A stretch of DNA of 64,000 nucleotides from contig NZ_JBEHWS010000002.1 of the NCBI RefSeq assembly GCF_040239565.1, positions 248,001-312,000 of the forward strand. The letters are read 5' to 3'. Shown here piece after piece: positions 26,842 to 36,479 of this stretch. Numbering within the stretch: position 1 is the stretch's first letter; each line of letters opens with the position of its first letter. The position numbers were made by a program, and so were the translations under genes. The notes beneath the pieces are model-generated. The model searched no databases. It was not told the origin of the DNA and saw only the letters and a list, made by a program, of their open reading frames with translations. Origin of the DNA: Fulvimarina sp040239565 (GTDB taxonomy: Bacteria > Pseudomonadota > Alphaproteobacteria > Rhizobiales > Rhizobiaceae).

Positions 26842-27405
26842 CTACTCGGCGCGCCGCAGGTAGGTGATCTCGTTGGTATCGACCAGTATCTTCTCGCCTG
26901 CGGAAATGAACGGCGGGACCATGACCTTGATGCCGTTTTCCATCAACGCCGGCTTGTAGGAAGAGGAGACCGTCTGCCCCTTCACCACCGGATCGGCCTC
27001 GGTGATCTCGAGCACCACTTGATCGGGAAGCTGCACGCCGATCGCCTTTTCTTCATAAAGTTCGACGGTGACCGTCATGCCGTCCTGGAGGAAGGCGGCG
27101 CGGTCGCCGACGAAATCCTTCATCAGTTCGAGCTGCTCGAAGGTTTCGGAGTCCATAAAGACCAGCATCTCGCCTTCGGCGTAGAGATACTGGTATTCCT
27201 TCTGCTCCAATCGGACGCGCTCGACCGTTTCGGCGGCGCGGAAGCGTTCGTTCAGCTTGGTGCCGTCGATCAGGTTCTTCAGCTCCACCTGCGCGAAGGC
27301 GCCGCCCTTGCCCGGCTTGACGTGCTGGGTTTTCACGGCTGCCCAGAGCCCGCCCTTGTGCTCGATGACGTTACCGGCGCGGATTTCGTTTCCGTTGATC
27401 TTCAT
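26842..27405 (-). CDS. efp: translation elongation factor P
   Basis: The 187-residue protein has the three EF-P domains: KOW-like N-terminus (MKINGNEIRAGNVIEHKGG), the loop VKPGKGGAF carrying the Lys normally beta-lysylated, and an OB domain ending VDTNEITYLRR. EF-P relieves ribosome stalling at polyproline stretches. The start at 27405 fits the family length; a longer upstream frame is rejected. An epmA-like gene, often nearby in Rhizobiales, is not in the window. Confidence 0.96.
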   Translation of the reverse strand: MKINGNEIRAGNVIEHKGGLWAAVKTQHVKPGKGGAFAQVELKNLIDGTKLNERFRAAETVERVRLEQKEYQYLYAEGEMLVFMDSETFEQLELMKDFVGDRAAFLQDGMTVTVELYEEKAIGVQLPDQVVLEITEADPVVKGQTVSSSYKPALMENGIKVMVPPFISAGEKILVDTNEITYLRRAE

Positions 27406-27589
27406 GTCTGTCTCGAAACCATTTCGTTTGATCGTCCGGTGGCGCGCAATCGGAACCTCGCAGCTCGAACCGGCAGGTATCGCGGCAGGCGCATTTCGAA
27501 ATGCGCGCCGCAAGCCGAGTGCTCAACACCACAAATCGGGTTCTGCTTCAAGCGCCGTTGCGGGAGCCGGCGAGCAAAGCGGACTGGAA

Positions 27590-28609
27590 TCACCCCGCAG
27601 TGAACCGGTTTGCCTCTTCGAGAGCCATCTTACGCGCCTCGTCGCTCAACCCGTTGAAAAAGGCATCCAGAGTTGGATCGCTGTTGTCGAGCCGTTTGGC
27701 GATAACCGCCCATTTGGCGGCCTCTTCTGGATTCGGCTCCGTACCGAGGCCTTCCTTGTAGAGATGCGCGACCCGGTTGGCTGCGATTGGATTGCCGCGC
27801 AGAGCCACCGATCTCAGAAAATCGAAGCCTTCCTTTGGCCTCGCCTGGCCACCCCGGCCGTTGATCAGCCAGATCCCGTATTCGATCTGCGCGATCGAGA
27901 AGCCGTTGATAGCGGCCCGCCTAAGCCATCTACGCGCCGCGACTTCGTCCTTCTCGGTACCCTGCCCGGCGGCCAGCAGCTGCGACATGGCATATTGCGC
28001 ATCGGCGATTCCTGCATCGGCAGCAGACCGGAAATACGGAACCGCCTCGGCGAAACCACTCGTCGGCGAGGTCCGGACTAGAAGCTGGGCATAATTGAAT
28101 TCGGCGAGCGGCAGCTTGGCGTCCGCCGCTTCCTTCAGCAGCTTCAACGCACGCTCTTCGTCCCGCGCGATCCCGGTTCCTGCGAGCAGAAGCATTGCGA
28201 ATTCGAACTGCGCGGCACGATCGCCGCCATTCGCCGCGGCCTCGAACCAGCGCGCCGCCTCGTCGACATCCATCGGGACACCGAGTCCCTGGCTGTAGAT
28301 TTCCCCGAGAAGCGCCTGTGCCTTTACATCGCCAAGCTTTGCGAGCGGTTCGGCGATCGCCTTTGCCGTGAGGTAATTCCCGATCTGATATTCGGCGTAG
28401 GCACGTGTGCTTGAATTCGGTCCGCTCGTCGCGTCGGCAGCGGCGTTCGGAGCGTCTGAGAGACGAAGATCGGGCAGCGGCAGGAGTTCGCTTTCGTCCG
28501 CTTGGCCTGGCGTCTCGGGAAGGTCTTGTCCTTGCGCCGTAGCCATCGAGCCGAAAAGGATACCGAGAGAGGCCAGCAGGGCCACCCTCGATGAAACGGG
28601 CCGCTTCAT
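27590..28609 (-). CDS. exported Sel1-repeat protein
   Basis: The 339-residue protein has an N-terminal signal (VALLASLGILFGSMATAQ) and about six Sel1-like repeats between residues 70 and 310, seen as successive A-x-x-W/Y-x-x-x-A-A patterns such as EAARWFEAAANGGD and VAARRWLRRAAING. Sel1 repeats form alpha-alpha solenoids that bind other proteins. It overlaps the ThiE-like gene by 4 bases and is probably co-translated. The role is unknown; relatives are linked to envelope and exopolysaccharide regulation. Confidence 0.85.
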   Translation of the reverse strand: MKRPVSSRVALLASLGILFGSMATAQGQDLPETPGQADESELLPLPDLRLSDAPNAAADATSGPNSSTRAYAEYQIGNYLTAKAIAEPLAKLGDVKAQALLGEIYSQGLGVPMDVDEAARWFEAAANGGDRAAQFEFAMLLLAGTGIARDEERALKLLKEAADAKLPLAEFNYAQLLVRTSPTSGFAEAVPYFRSAADAGIADAQYAMSQLLAAGQGTEKDEVAARRWLRRAAINGFSIAQIEYGIWLINGRGGQARPKEGFDFLRSVALRGNPIAANRVAHLYKEGLGTEPNPEEAAKWAVIAKRLDNSDPTLDAFFNGLSDEARKMALEEANRFTAG

Positions 28610-29286
28610 GCGAGCGCCCTTTCCTCGGCCTCGGCCTTTTCTACCTCGAACTTCTCCTGCAGCAGGCGATTGGCCTCCGCAACCTTGTCACCCTCCTGCC
28701 CCTTCTCGTCGAAGACGAAGGAGGCAAGACCGATGAACTCCGCGCCGGTCTCAGCGATGGCACGGACACTATCGAGTGTGCGCGCACCGAGCGCGATGCA
28801 GGGCAGCTCGACCACTGCAGCCCACCATTCGGCCATCGACAGCGTCTTGGGATGGGGCGTCTCTGATGCATCCTGGCCGAGGCGCCCGAACAGGAGGTAG
28901 TCCGGCATAGCTTCGCCGGCTTCCAAAGCCGCATGCCGGGTCTCGAACCCCGATCCGCCCACGATCATCTTCGGAGCATGCGTCTCGATCGCATCGCCAA
29001 GCGCTTCGATGTCACCAGCCGTCAGATGCACGCCGTCGGCACGGATGCGCCCCGCGATCCGAGTATCGTCGATGACGATCGCCGCCGCCCCGGCCTCCTG
29101 GATGATCGGCACGAGCTTTTCGGCAAACATCTGGAATGCGGCATGCTCGCGGCCGGCCGGATCGATCAGGACCGATGCGACATCGCCTCCGGACAGCGCG
29201 CGTCGCAGGGCGTCTTCGGCTTCGTCGTCCGTAAGCGGGGTCGTGAGCAGCACGAGGCGCTGGCGAAAGGGATCATCGGAGGTCAT
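28606..29286 (-). CDS. thiamine phosphate synthase-like protein
   Basis: The 226-residue TIM-barrel protein resembles ThiE in RADGVHLTAGD, DYLLFGRLG and the C-terminal phosphate loop EFIGLASFVF, but the family motifs are degenerate. It may be the second, divergent ThiE/TenI-type paralogue commonly seen in Rhizobiales rather than the working thiamine enzyme. There are no thi genes or THI riboswitch nearby. The start at 29286 precedes MTSDDPFRQ; the gene is coupled to the Sel1 gene. Confidence 0.72.
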   Translation of the reverse strand: MTSDDPFRQRLVLLTTPLTDDEAEDALRRALSGGDVASVLIDPAGREHAAFQMFAEKLVPIIQEAGAAAIVIDDTRIAGRIRADGVHLTAGDIEALGDAIETHAPKMIVGGSGFETRHAALEAGEAMPDYLLFGRLGQDASETPHPKTLSMAEWWAAVVELPCIALGARTLDSVRAIAETGAEFIGLASFVFDEKGQEGDKVAEANRLLQEKFEVEKAEAEERALA

Positions 29287-29395
29287 TCGAATTTTTTCGG
29301 TCCTGACAGGAATCGGCGGTGCCCGCACTCAGCACCAGAGTGTGGCGAAACTCATGCCGATTCAAGCGGGAAATCAGTACCCCAAAGCCCTGGGA

Positions 29396-30535
29396 TCAGT
29401 CGCCGGATGTCGTCTCAACCAGATCGCTGAGAAGAATCTCGACATCGGAGTCCTCGCCGGCCTTCACGCTGAAGCTGCGTTGATAGGTGGTATCCCGGTT
29501 GCGGGCGACCGCCATGTAGTCCCCTTCCGCAAGAACCATCGAGGCGAAGGCCCCGGCGCTCTTTCGCAGGATGTCGCCCGACATGCTGGTCACCGTCCAG
29601 GCCGTGCCGGCGATCGCCTCGCCGCCATGTTCGCGCACGAGCTTGAGGGTCTGCTGGGCCGCGCGGTGCTGGAGTGTCGCCTCTGTCAGCTTGCCGGCTT
29701 CCACGCGAATATCGGCCTGGGTGCGCGCGTTGATCGAGCCGTAGGTGGAGACCACGCGATAGAGCCCCGCATTGAGCCGAACAACCTGACCGGGTGCGAC
29801 ACCGCTAGCAATGAGCTCCCGATCGCTGTCGCGTTCTGCGTCGGCGTAGATGTCGAATTGCAGACGCGAGCCCGTCGCGACCTGACCCTCGCTGGAAACG
29901 GTGGCATCGAGCTTCAGCCCGCCGGCGCCGAGCACAACGACCTCCTTTACGCTGACGCCGTTGAAATCGATCCGTTTGACGATGCCTGCCCGCCCGAATG
30001 TCGCGTGGACGATGTAGGCGCCCGGCGGCACGTTGAAGCTCGGCTTGGCCTCTTTCGAAGTCGCGATCAGCGAGGAGCGCCCCTGCAACTGGGGTACCGC
30101 CGAAAAGAGGCGCCATACGATACCGCCCGGTACGATCTCACCATTCTCCGAGAGGCGGGCTTCGAGCACGAGCTCCGCATTCGGACGAAACGCGTTCTGG
30201 TCCATATTGAATTGCGGCGCGTATGCGGGAAGGTTCGGCATGTCGAGGGCCGACAAGCCCGGCTTGCCTGCGGACTCTGGCAGCGCGATCGGATTGAATT
30301 TGCGCAAGGATTTCATCTGGGGCACGCCAACTTCCGCCGAATTGGGCAAAAGATCACTGGCGGAAGGCGAGGCGTAGACGTTCGGCCTTTTCTCGGAGCC
30401 TCCGTTCAGAAACCCCTCGATGCCGCGATCGATGAAATCAGTCTGCGAAAAAGAGGGCGTCGCGCCCCCGAGCGTCATGGCGAGAGCGAGAAGCAGGGCA
30501 TGGGCAATCTTTGGAAGGAAAGAGCAGGCACGCAT
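29396..30535 (-). CDS. exported protein of unknown function, beta-rich
   Basis: This 379-residue protein has a signal peptide (residues 1-30, ending TPSFSQ). The mature part looks like three or four consecutive immunoglobulin-like or carboxypeptidase-regulatory-like modules, with recurring patterns such as VPPGAYIVHATFG, LNAGLYRVVSTYG and LAEGDYMAVARN. I do not recognise a named family. It has the look of a conserved Rhizobiales periplasmic or surface protein. It is a lone gene, divergent from the nitroreductase. Confidence 0.75.
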   Translation of the reverse strand: MRACSFLPKIAHALLLALAMTLGGATPSFSQTDFIDRGIEGFLNGGSEKRPNVYASPSASDLLPNSAEVGVPQMKSLRKFNPIALPESAGKPGLSALDMPNLPAYAPQFNMDQNAFRPNAELVLEARLSENGEIVPGGIVWRLFSAVPQLQGRSSLIATSKEAKPSFNVPPGAYIVHATFGRAGIVKRIDFNGVSVKEVVVLGAGGLKLDATVSSEGQVATGSRLQFDIYADAERDSDRELIASGVAPGQVVRLNAGLYRVVSTYGSINARTQADIRVEAGKLTEATLQHRAAQQTLKLVREHGGEAIAGTAWTVTSMSGDILRKSAGAFASMVLAEGDYMAVARNRDTTYQRSFSVKAGEDSDVEILLSDLVETTSGD

Positions 30536-30775
30536 GACTGAACTTCAAATCTCCTCTGGTCCCGATATTCACAGGCGACGATGGCCGCGATCCCGGCAAC
30601 GGCGCTCGAAACACCCCTCATGGCCGCGGATCATGGCGAAGTCGCGCCGACGCAAGCAGGCCTTTGCCTTGAATCCTTGGTTGGACACCTTATAGCCAGA
30701 GCCGTGTCTATCAGAACACAGAATGCGTCGCTTTTCAGGGCGCACCAATTCCGACTTCTGATCGAAAGCCGTCCT

Positions 30776-31354
30776 TTGTCCGATCTCCTCGACTACCTCT
30801 CCTCGCGCCGCTCCCGCCCGCTTCCTGCGCTCGGCGAACCAGGACCTTCCGCAAACGAACTCACCGATATCCTCACCATCGCAGCTCGCGTGCCCGATCA
30901 TGGCAAGCTGGCGCCGTGGCGTTTCATCGTCTTCCACGGCGAGGGCGCAGAAGCCGCCGGTGCCTCCCTTGCCGGGCTCATCGCCGAACGGGAAGGACCG
31001 CTGAGCGAAATCAGGGATCGGGTCGAACGCACGCGCTTTACCCGTGCGCCTCTCGTGGTGGCGGTCGTCTCGACCGCAGCGGAACACGTGAAGATCCCCG
31101 TCTGGGAGCAGCAGATGTCGGCGGGCGCCGTCTGCATGAACCTGATCCATGCAGCGAACGGCAGTGGCTTTGCGGCAACCTGGCTCACCGAATGGCCCGC
31201 CTATGACGAAGACGCCAAGCGGCTTCTCGGCATCGCGCCCGAGGAGAACGTCGCCGGCTTCATTCATATCGGAACGCCGGGTGAGGCACCGTCCGAACGC
31301 CTGCGGCCTGTGCTTTCCGACATCGTCACCACCTTCGAAGGACCGGCAGCATAA
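30776..31354 (+). CDS. nitroreductase family protein
   Basis: The core of 192 residues starts LSDLLDYLSSRRSRP and contains the FMN-binding blocks ARVPDHGKLAPWRF and GFAATWLTEWP of small nitroreductases (YdjA-like). It should reduce nitro or quinone compounds using NAD(P)H. The start is uncertain: TTG at 30776 fits the family length, GTG at 30704 would add 24 residues, and neither has a strong ribosome-binding site. Its stop TAA shares one base with the ATG of the next gene, a flavin reductase, so they are coupled. Confidence 0.82.
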   Translation: MSDLLDYLSSRRSRPLPALGEPGPSANELTDILTIAARVPDHGKLAPWRFIVFHGEGAEAAGASLAGLIAEREGPLSEIRDRVERTRFTRAPLVVAVVSTAAEHVKIPVWEQQMSAGAVCMNLIHAANGSGFAATWLTEWPAYDEDAKRLLGIAPEENVAGFIHIGTPGEAPSERLRPVLSDIVTTFEGPAA

Positions 31355-31971
31355 TGTTCTACACGACCGACACCAACGATCACGGCCTGCCGCACGACCC
31401 GTTCAAGGCGATCGTCTCACCACGCCCGATCGGTTGGATTTCGACGATCGATTCGAAGGGTATCGCCAATCTCTCGCCCTACAGCTTCTTCAACGCGATC
31501 GGCGACCATCCGAAGCTGGTGATGGTCTCTTCGTCCGGCATCAAGGACATGGTCCGTACGGCGATCGAGACCGGCGAGTTCGTCTGCAATCTCGCAACAG
31601 GCAACCTTGCCCGGCAGGTCGTGAAGACATCCGCCGCCGCGCCGCCGGACGTCGACGAATTCGAGATCGCCGGCCTGACGAAAGCGCCCTCCCGGCTGAT
31701 CAAGGCACCGCGCGTTGCTGAAAGCCCGGCCGCGCTCGAATGCGTTGTGACCCAAAGCTTTCGCCCGCGCGGCCGAAACGGCGAATCAGCAAATGTCGTC
31801 GTGATCGGCGAGGTGGTCGGCATCCATATCGACGAAAGCATCCTCTCCGAAGGCCGCATCGACATGGCGCGCGCGGCACCGCTCGCACGTCTCGGCTATC
31901 TGGACTATTCCGTTGCCGACGAAGTCTTCGCCATGAAACGTCCGCAACGGCCTGATGGAAGCGACGTCTGA
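31354..31971 (+). CDS. flavin reductase-like FMN-binding split-barrel protein
   Basis: The 205-residue protein has the split-barrel flavin-binding domain with FKAIVSPRPIGWIST, NLSPYSFFNAIGDHPKLV and EFVCNLATG. Members reduce flavins or act as FMN-dependent oxidoreductases of the FlaRed family. It is translationally coupled to the nitroreductase (TAATG), so both probably serve one flavin-dependent reaction that cannot be named from sequence. Confidence 0.88.
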   Translation: MFYTTDTNDHGLPHDPFKAIVSPRPIGWISTIDSKGIANLSPYSFFNAIGDHPKLVMVSSSGIKDMVRTAIETGEFVCNLATGNLARQVVKTSAAAPPDVDEFEIAGLTKAPSRLIKAPRVAESPAALECVVTQSFRPRGRNGESANVVVIGEVVGIHIDESILSEGRIDMARAAPLARLGYLDYSVADEVFAMKRPQRPDGSDV

Positions 31972-32102
31972 TTGCTCTACCGGCCAGTTTAAGTGGCAGG
32001 TCAGGAAGCTGCTAAAAATTTGTCGGTATAGTGAACCGAAGCTTAAGTCTTTTCCGGAAGACTGCGAAACACGTTAATTGTTCGCGTCCGGAATTGAAGA
32101 TC

Positions 32103-33245
32103 ATGGCTCACGATACGTCCGCTACCTGGTGCGAGCCCGCAGCGCCGAGCCAACGCGCTGAATGGGCGGAACTTCTCGCGCAGGCCCATATCGACGGCTT
32201 CACGCCCGAGGCAGAGCGCGCGGAAATCGACGGTATCTTGTCGGGCATTGCCGCCGATCCGGCGGTATCTGTCCGACGCGCCCTTGCCGTCACGATTGCC
32301 GATGCAGAGGTCATTTCGCCAAGCCTTATCAGGCAACTTGCCCGCGATAGCGACAGCGTCGCAGCGCCCGTGATCCGGTCCTCGCCGCATCTTTCGGACG
32401 ACGATCTCATCGAACTCTTCGCCACCGAACGCCCGAAGCTTCGTGAGGCGATTCTCGCGCGGCGGTCTCTCTCGCAATCCCTCACCAGCGTGATCATCCG
32501 CATGGCGGATGCGCACGAAGCGCAATTGCTGCTCGGCCATCACGGTGCGATGCTTTCGGCGGAAACGCTGCGCTGGCTCGCCGAAACCTTCGGGGATGAA
32601 GCGAGCCTGCGCGGCGCGCTCATTGATCGACCAGACCTGCCGGCCGACATCCGGCAGTTCCTCATGCGCAAGACGAGCGAGGCCGTTGCGACCTCGCCTC
32701 TCGTCACGCTCGCACTCGGGGAAAAGCTTGGCCGGACGATCGGCGAAGAAGCCTGCCATCGTGGCACCGCCACCATTCTCGGATCAGCCCGCAAGACCGA
32801 ACTGCCTCCGCTTGTCGATCGGCTTGTTTCTGACGAGCAACTCTCGCCTGCCGTCATGCTGCGGCTGGCCTGCTCCGGTTCGCTCGAAGGCCTGAGCGAG
32901 GCGCTCGCGCGGCTTGCTGGCGTGAAGTCTGCCCGGGTGCGCTCGATCCTTGTCGAAGGCCGCCGCAAACCGTTTGCCGCACTCTGCGACCGGGCAGGAC
33001 TTCCGTCCGCCTCCGGCGCGATCCTGTTTCACGCAGTCGATGTCTGGCGCAAAGCAGACGAAGAGGGCGAGATGCTTAGCGACGGCGAGGTTGCCGCGCG
33101 AATCATGCAGAAGATGGCGAATGATCTCGGCAATGGCGATCCGGACGCGATGGCTCCAGCGCTCGCCTTCCTTCGGGGGCTTGCCCGCGAAGCCGTCGGC
33201 CGCCGCGCAATGTCTTCCTCGCCAAAAGAGATCGTCGCGGCATAA
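32103..33245 (+). CDS. DUF2336 domain protein
   Basis: The 380-residue, all-helical protein has HEAT-like repeated segments, for example DDDLIELFATERPKLREAILARR, and matches the alphaproteobacterial DUF2336 family of unknown function. Some family members are linked to cell-cycle or second-messenger control, but that is not visible here. ATG at 32103 follows GGAATTGAAGATC; a GTG at 32031 would extend it. It is convergent with NAD kinase. Confidence 0.8.
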   Translation: MAHDTSATWCEPAAPSQRAEWAELLAQAHIDGFTPEAERAEIDGILSGIAADPAVSVRRALAVTIADAEVISPSLIRQLARDSDSVAAPVIRSSPHLSDDDLIELFATERPKLREAILARRSLSQSLTSVIIRMADAHEAQLLLGHHGAMLSAETLRWLAETFGDEASLRGALIDRPDLPADIRQFLMRKTSEAVATSPLVTLALGEKLGRTIGEEACHRGTATILGSARKTELPPLVDRLVSDEQLSPAVMLRLACSGSLEGLSEALARLAGVKSARVRSILVEGRRKPFAALCDRAGLPSASGAILFHAVDVWRKADEEGEMLSDGEVAARIMQKMANDLGNGDPDAMAPALAFLRGLAREAVGRRAMSSSPKEIVAA

Positions 33246-33258
33246 GCAGCTCGGCACT

Positions 33259-34032
33259 TCAGTACCGGAACTGTTCCGCAAGAATGCGTTCGTCCCAGGA
33301 ATGGGTCTCGTCGAACAGGATGAGGCACTTGTCCTTGCCGCTTTCGCGGATCGTCACCTTGCGAACCGATTTCACCTCCTGGGCGTCGGCGACGGCGTTG
33401 ACCGGCCGCTTGCCTGATTCCAGCACGCTGATTTCCACGGTTTGATGATTGGCAAGGAGCGCGCCGCGCCAACGACGCGGCCGGAATGGGCTGACCGGCG
33501 TCAGGGCCAGGAGCGGCGCCTCGATCGGAATGATCGGCCCCTGCGCGGAAAGGTTGTAGGCGGTCGAGCCGGTCGGCGTCGCCACCATCACCCCGTCGCA
33601 GACCAGCTCTTCTAGACGCACCGTGCCGCCAACTGCGATCCTCAACCGCGCTGCCTGATAGGACTGGCGGAAGATCGACACCTCGTTGATTGCGAGCTCC
33701 TCGCGGATTTCACCGGCCTCGTCCTCGGCCGTCATCGCGAGCGGATGGATCCAGTTCTCGACGGCCGCTTCGAGGCGTTCGCGCAGATTCTCCTCGCGAT
33801 ATTCGTTCATCAGGAAGCCGACCGTGCCGCGATTCATACCGTAGATCGGCTTTCCCGTATTCATGAAGCGGTGGAGCGTCTGCAGCATGAAGCCGTCGCC
33901 GCCGAGCGTGACGATGACGTCTGCATGGACCGGATCATCGTTTCCGTAGATCGCCTTCAGCCGGTTGGCAGCTTCCAGCGCCCCCGGCGCTTCGCTCGCC
34001 ATGAAACTGATCGACATGCTTTTGGTGGACAT
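33259..34032 (-). CDS. nadK: NAD kinase
   Basis: The 257-residue enzyme has the NAD kinase motifs LGGDGFMLQTLHRF, MNRGTVGFLMN and CDGVMVATPTGSTAYNLSAQG. It makes NADP from NAD and ATP. The length matches the short alphaproteobacterial form. The start at 34032 precedes MSTKSMSISF; a longer frame reaches toward the tRNA gene but has no family support. Confidence 0.95.
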   Translation of the reverse strand: MSTKSMSISFMASEAPGALEAANRLKAIYGNDDPVHADVIVTLGGDGFMLQTLHRFMNTGKPIYGMNRGTVGFLMNEYREENLRERLEAAVENWIHPLAMTAEDEAGEIREELAINEVSIFRQSYQAARLRIAVGGTVRLEELVCDGVMVATPTGSTAYNLSAQGPIIPIEAPLLALTPVSPFRPRRWRGALLANHQTVEISVLESGKRPVNAVADAQEVKSVRKVTIRESGKDKCLILFDETHSWDERILAEQFRY

Positions 34033-34303
34033 AAAGGATCGGCTCGCGGGCTGCTTGGCGTGTGAACGTCGGTCGCGGCCAAGATGTCGCCGGTTTCGAA
34101 CCGCGATACAAGTCGCGTGGCGAACTGAACTCCGCAATGCCGAAGCATGAGCGTTTCAATCATACCGAGCCTTAAATACCCGGTCGTCGCCGGCTTCATG
34201 TGGCATATCGGCCTTCATGGGCGAATATCCGAAGCGCCATTTATTTTCACGTCGCGCCAAGCGTTGCGAGGCCGCGAGGCCTGATGTAGAGACGGTGCTA
34301 CAG

Positions 34304-34379
34304 GCCGGCTTAGCTCAGTTGGTAGAGCAATGGTTTTGTAAACCGGAGGTCGGGGGTTCGAGTCCCTCAGCCGGCACCA
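34304..34379 (+). tRNA. tRNA-Thr (TGT)
   Basis: A complete 76-base cloverleaf: acceptor GCCGGCT pairs with AGCCGGC, the D-arm is GCTCAGTTGGTAGAGC, the anticodon loop TTTGTAA gives anticodon TGT, the T-arm is GGGGGTTCGAGTCCCTC, and CCA is encoded. The anticodon stem is slightly weak, with an A-G mismatch and a T-G wobble at its outer end. Confidence 0.95.
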
Positions 34380-34520
34380 GCACCCAAATTCCCAGCCCGG
34401 TAATATCGGCAGCAGATCGTTCTCTAGACATCGCGGACGAGCGCGGCGAGCGCTTGCCCTTTGGTTCGTTTCCCTCGTAGACCTGTCTTCGAGAAACATC
34501 TGGAAGGACTATACGCCGCG

Positions 34521-34916
34521 ATGGATCAGAGCGACGAGGTGCCGAGCGGCGAGCTGACAGTTCGCATTCCGGCAATGCCGGGCGACGCCAATGCGAACGG
34601 CGACATCTTCGGCGGCTGGGTCGTCGCCCATATGGACATGGCGGCGGGTATTCGCGCCGCCGAACGTGCCCGCGGCCGCGTCGCGACCGTTGCCATCAAC
34701 ACGCTCACCTTCAAGAAGCCGGTGAAGATCGGCGACACGCTCTGCGTCTACACCTCGATCAAAAAGGTGGGCCGTACTTCGGTCACGCTGTCGATCGAGG
34801 CCTGGACCCAGAGCCGAACCTCGCGGGCCGAAACCAAGGTGACCGAAGGCATTTTCGTGATGGTTTCGATCGACGATAAGGGCAAAGCGACAGCACTGCC
34901 GCCGGAAAGCGACTGA
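34521..34916 (+). CDS. acyl-CoA thioesterase (YciA-like hotdog)
   Basis: The 131-residue single hotdog-fold protein carries the hallmark GDANANGDIFGGWVVAHMD, with the catalytic Asp, and TLTFKKPVKIGD. It hydrolyses acyl-CoAs in the cytosol like YciA. The ATG at 34521 follows GGAAGG at a 12-base distance. It lies between the tRNA gene and an MFS transporter on the same strand. Confidence 0.92.
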   Translation: MDQSDEVPSGELTVRIPAMPGDANANGDIFGGWVVAHMDMAAGIRAAERARGRVATVAINTLTFKKPVKIGDTLCVYTSIKKVGRTSVTLSIEAWTQSRTSRAETKVTEGIFVMVSIDDKGKATALPPESD

Positions 34917-34995
34917 TCCGCCGCATTCGCTGCCTGGCTTCGCGGGGCGTGCGGGCGACAATCCAGACAATTGCAAGATTTCCTCCCGGAGCATC

Positions 34996-36231
34996 ATGAC
35001 CGTTCGCCTGCCAGCCAAAACGAAGTCGCCGTTTGTCTGGACGATCACGCTCCTGTCGGTGTCCGTGACGCTTTTCTGGAGCGCTATCTACTACTCCTTC
35101 GCGACCATGCTGCCGCTCTGGGAAAGTGAAGAGGGCTGGGATCGGACGGCGCTGACCGCCCTCTTTGCGGGAAGCGTGCTCCTTTCCGCCGTCATCGCAC
35201 CGCGTATCGGCCGTCTGATCGATGCCGGGCGCGGACCTGTCCTGGTTGCATCCGGCGCAGCCTGGGCCGTCTTCGTTCTTGCCCTCGCGCCATTCGCACC
35301 GAATATCTGGGTCTTCTCGGTCCTGTGGATTTCGCTGGGCTTTGCCATGGCGACGACGCTGTATGAGCCTGTCTTCGCCATGGTGACCCGAGCCTATGAT
35401 GCCAAGGCACGGCGGGTCATCACCATCGTCACTCTGATCGGCGCGCTGGCGGGCACCCTCGCCTTCCCGCTGGTCCATGTTCTGGGGGAGATCGGCGGAT
35501 GGCGCTTCGCGTCCTGGGTGCTTGCCGCGCTCATCGCTTTCCCGGCGGCACCGCTGCATGTCTTCGTCGCACACCGGTTGGAAAAACTGGCAGACGGAAG
35601 GGCTGAACCGGCCAATGCGACCGCGACCGCGACCGCCCGGCATGGCGCGATGGCGCCGGCGCGTTCAAGTCAGACGGGAGTAGCGGATGAGAGGCGCAAT
35701 CTGATCCTGCTCACGACTGCCTTTGCGCTCGCCGGCGGATCGCACGGCCTCATCGTCAATCACATCCTGCCCATCATGGCGAGCTTCGACTTCACCGACG
35801 AGATGGCCGTGCTTGTGGCATCGGCAATCGGCCCGATGCAGCTGCTTGCGCGGCTGACCGTCCTTGGAACGGAAGAGCGGCTATCCGCACGGCTGATCGC
35901 GGTCTCGAGCTTTGCCGCGCTCGGCCTTTCGGCGCTGTGCCTGATGGGATCGGCAGCGGTGCCGCTGCTCTTGATCGGTTTCGGACTTCTGCAGGGCTAC
36001 GGCTATGGTTCGGTCTCCATCATGCGGCCGGTCCTCCTGCGCGAGAGCGTCGGCATGGCTGCATTCGGCGAACGAAGCGGGCAAATGGCGCGGGCCTATA
36101 TCACCGCGATCGCCCTCGCGCCGTTCTTGGGCTCACTCCTGTGGCAGCTCGGTGGATATGAGCTTGCGCTTGCGACCTGTGTAATGGCCTGCGGTGCAGC
36201 AGCAATGCTGGTTGCGCGTCTCAGAACCTGA
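34996..36231 (+). CDS. MFS transporter
   Basis: The 411-residue protein has twelve predicted membrane segments, a cytoplasmic loop with a polar Thr/Ala-rich stretch near residues 195-225, and GRLIDAGRGP between helices 2 and 3, matching the MFS loop motif. It may export or import small organic compounds; the substrate is not predictable. A small two-helix membrane protein gene starts 19 bases after its stop. Confidence 0.88.
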   Translation: MTVRLPAKTKSPFVWTITLLSVSVTLFWSAIYYSFATMLPLWESEEGWDRTALTALFAGSVLLSAVIAPRIGRLIDAGRGPVLVASGAAWAVFVLALAPFAPNIWVFSVLWISLGFAMATTLYEPVFAMVTRAYDAKARRVITIVTLIGALAGTLAFPLVHVLGEIGGWRFASWVLAALIAFPAAPLHVFVAHRLEKLADGRAEPANATATATARHGAMAPARSSQTGVADERRNLILLTTAFALAGGSHGLIVNHILPIMASFDFTDEMAVLVASAIGPMQLLARLTVLGTEERLSARLIAVSSFAALGLSALCLMGSAAVPLLLIGFGLLQGYGYGSVSIMRPVLLRESVGMAAFGERSGQMARAYITAIALAPFLGSLLWQLGGYELALATCVMACGAAAMLVARLRT

Positions 36232-36250
36232 TCGAAAGTGGCCTCACCCG

Positions 36251-36475
36251 ATGCTTCAGACCCTCGTTCGCGACTTCGACTACATCCATTCCGGAATATC
36301 GGTCGTCGGTAACGCCGCCTTCGTGCTTGGCTCGATCCTCTTCTTCAAGGCCTTTGAGAGCTACTATACGCTCGCCGTCTGGCTCTTCGTTCTCGGTTCG
36401 ACCGGCATGTTCATCGGTGCGCTGGGCGAGCTCGCCAAGAAGATCTACCTGGCGCGTGAAAAACGGGCCAGCTGA
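36251..36475 (+). CDS. YrhK-like small membrane protein
   Basis: The 74-residue protein has two hydrophobic helices (SVVGNAAFVLGSILFF and YTLAVWLFVLGSTGMFIGAL) and a basic tail, resembling the YrhK domain family of unknown function. The ATG at 36251 begins MLQTLVRDFDY. It follows the MFS gene on the same strand and is probably co-transcribed. Confidence 0.75.
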   Translation: MLQTLVRDFDYIHSGISVVGNAAFVLGSILFFKAFESYYTLAVWLFVLGSTGMFIGALGELAKKIYLAREKRAS

Positions 36476-36479
36476 GGGC

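Noticed and set aside
28606..29395. THI riboswitch near the ThiE-like gene
   Set aside because: The upstream region is short and lacks the conserved CTGAGA core; no other thi gene is present.
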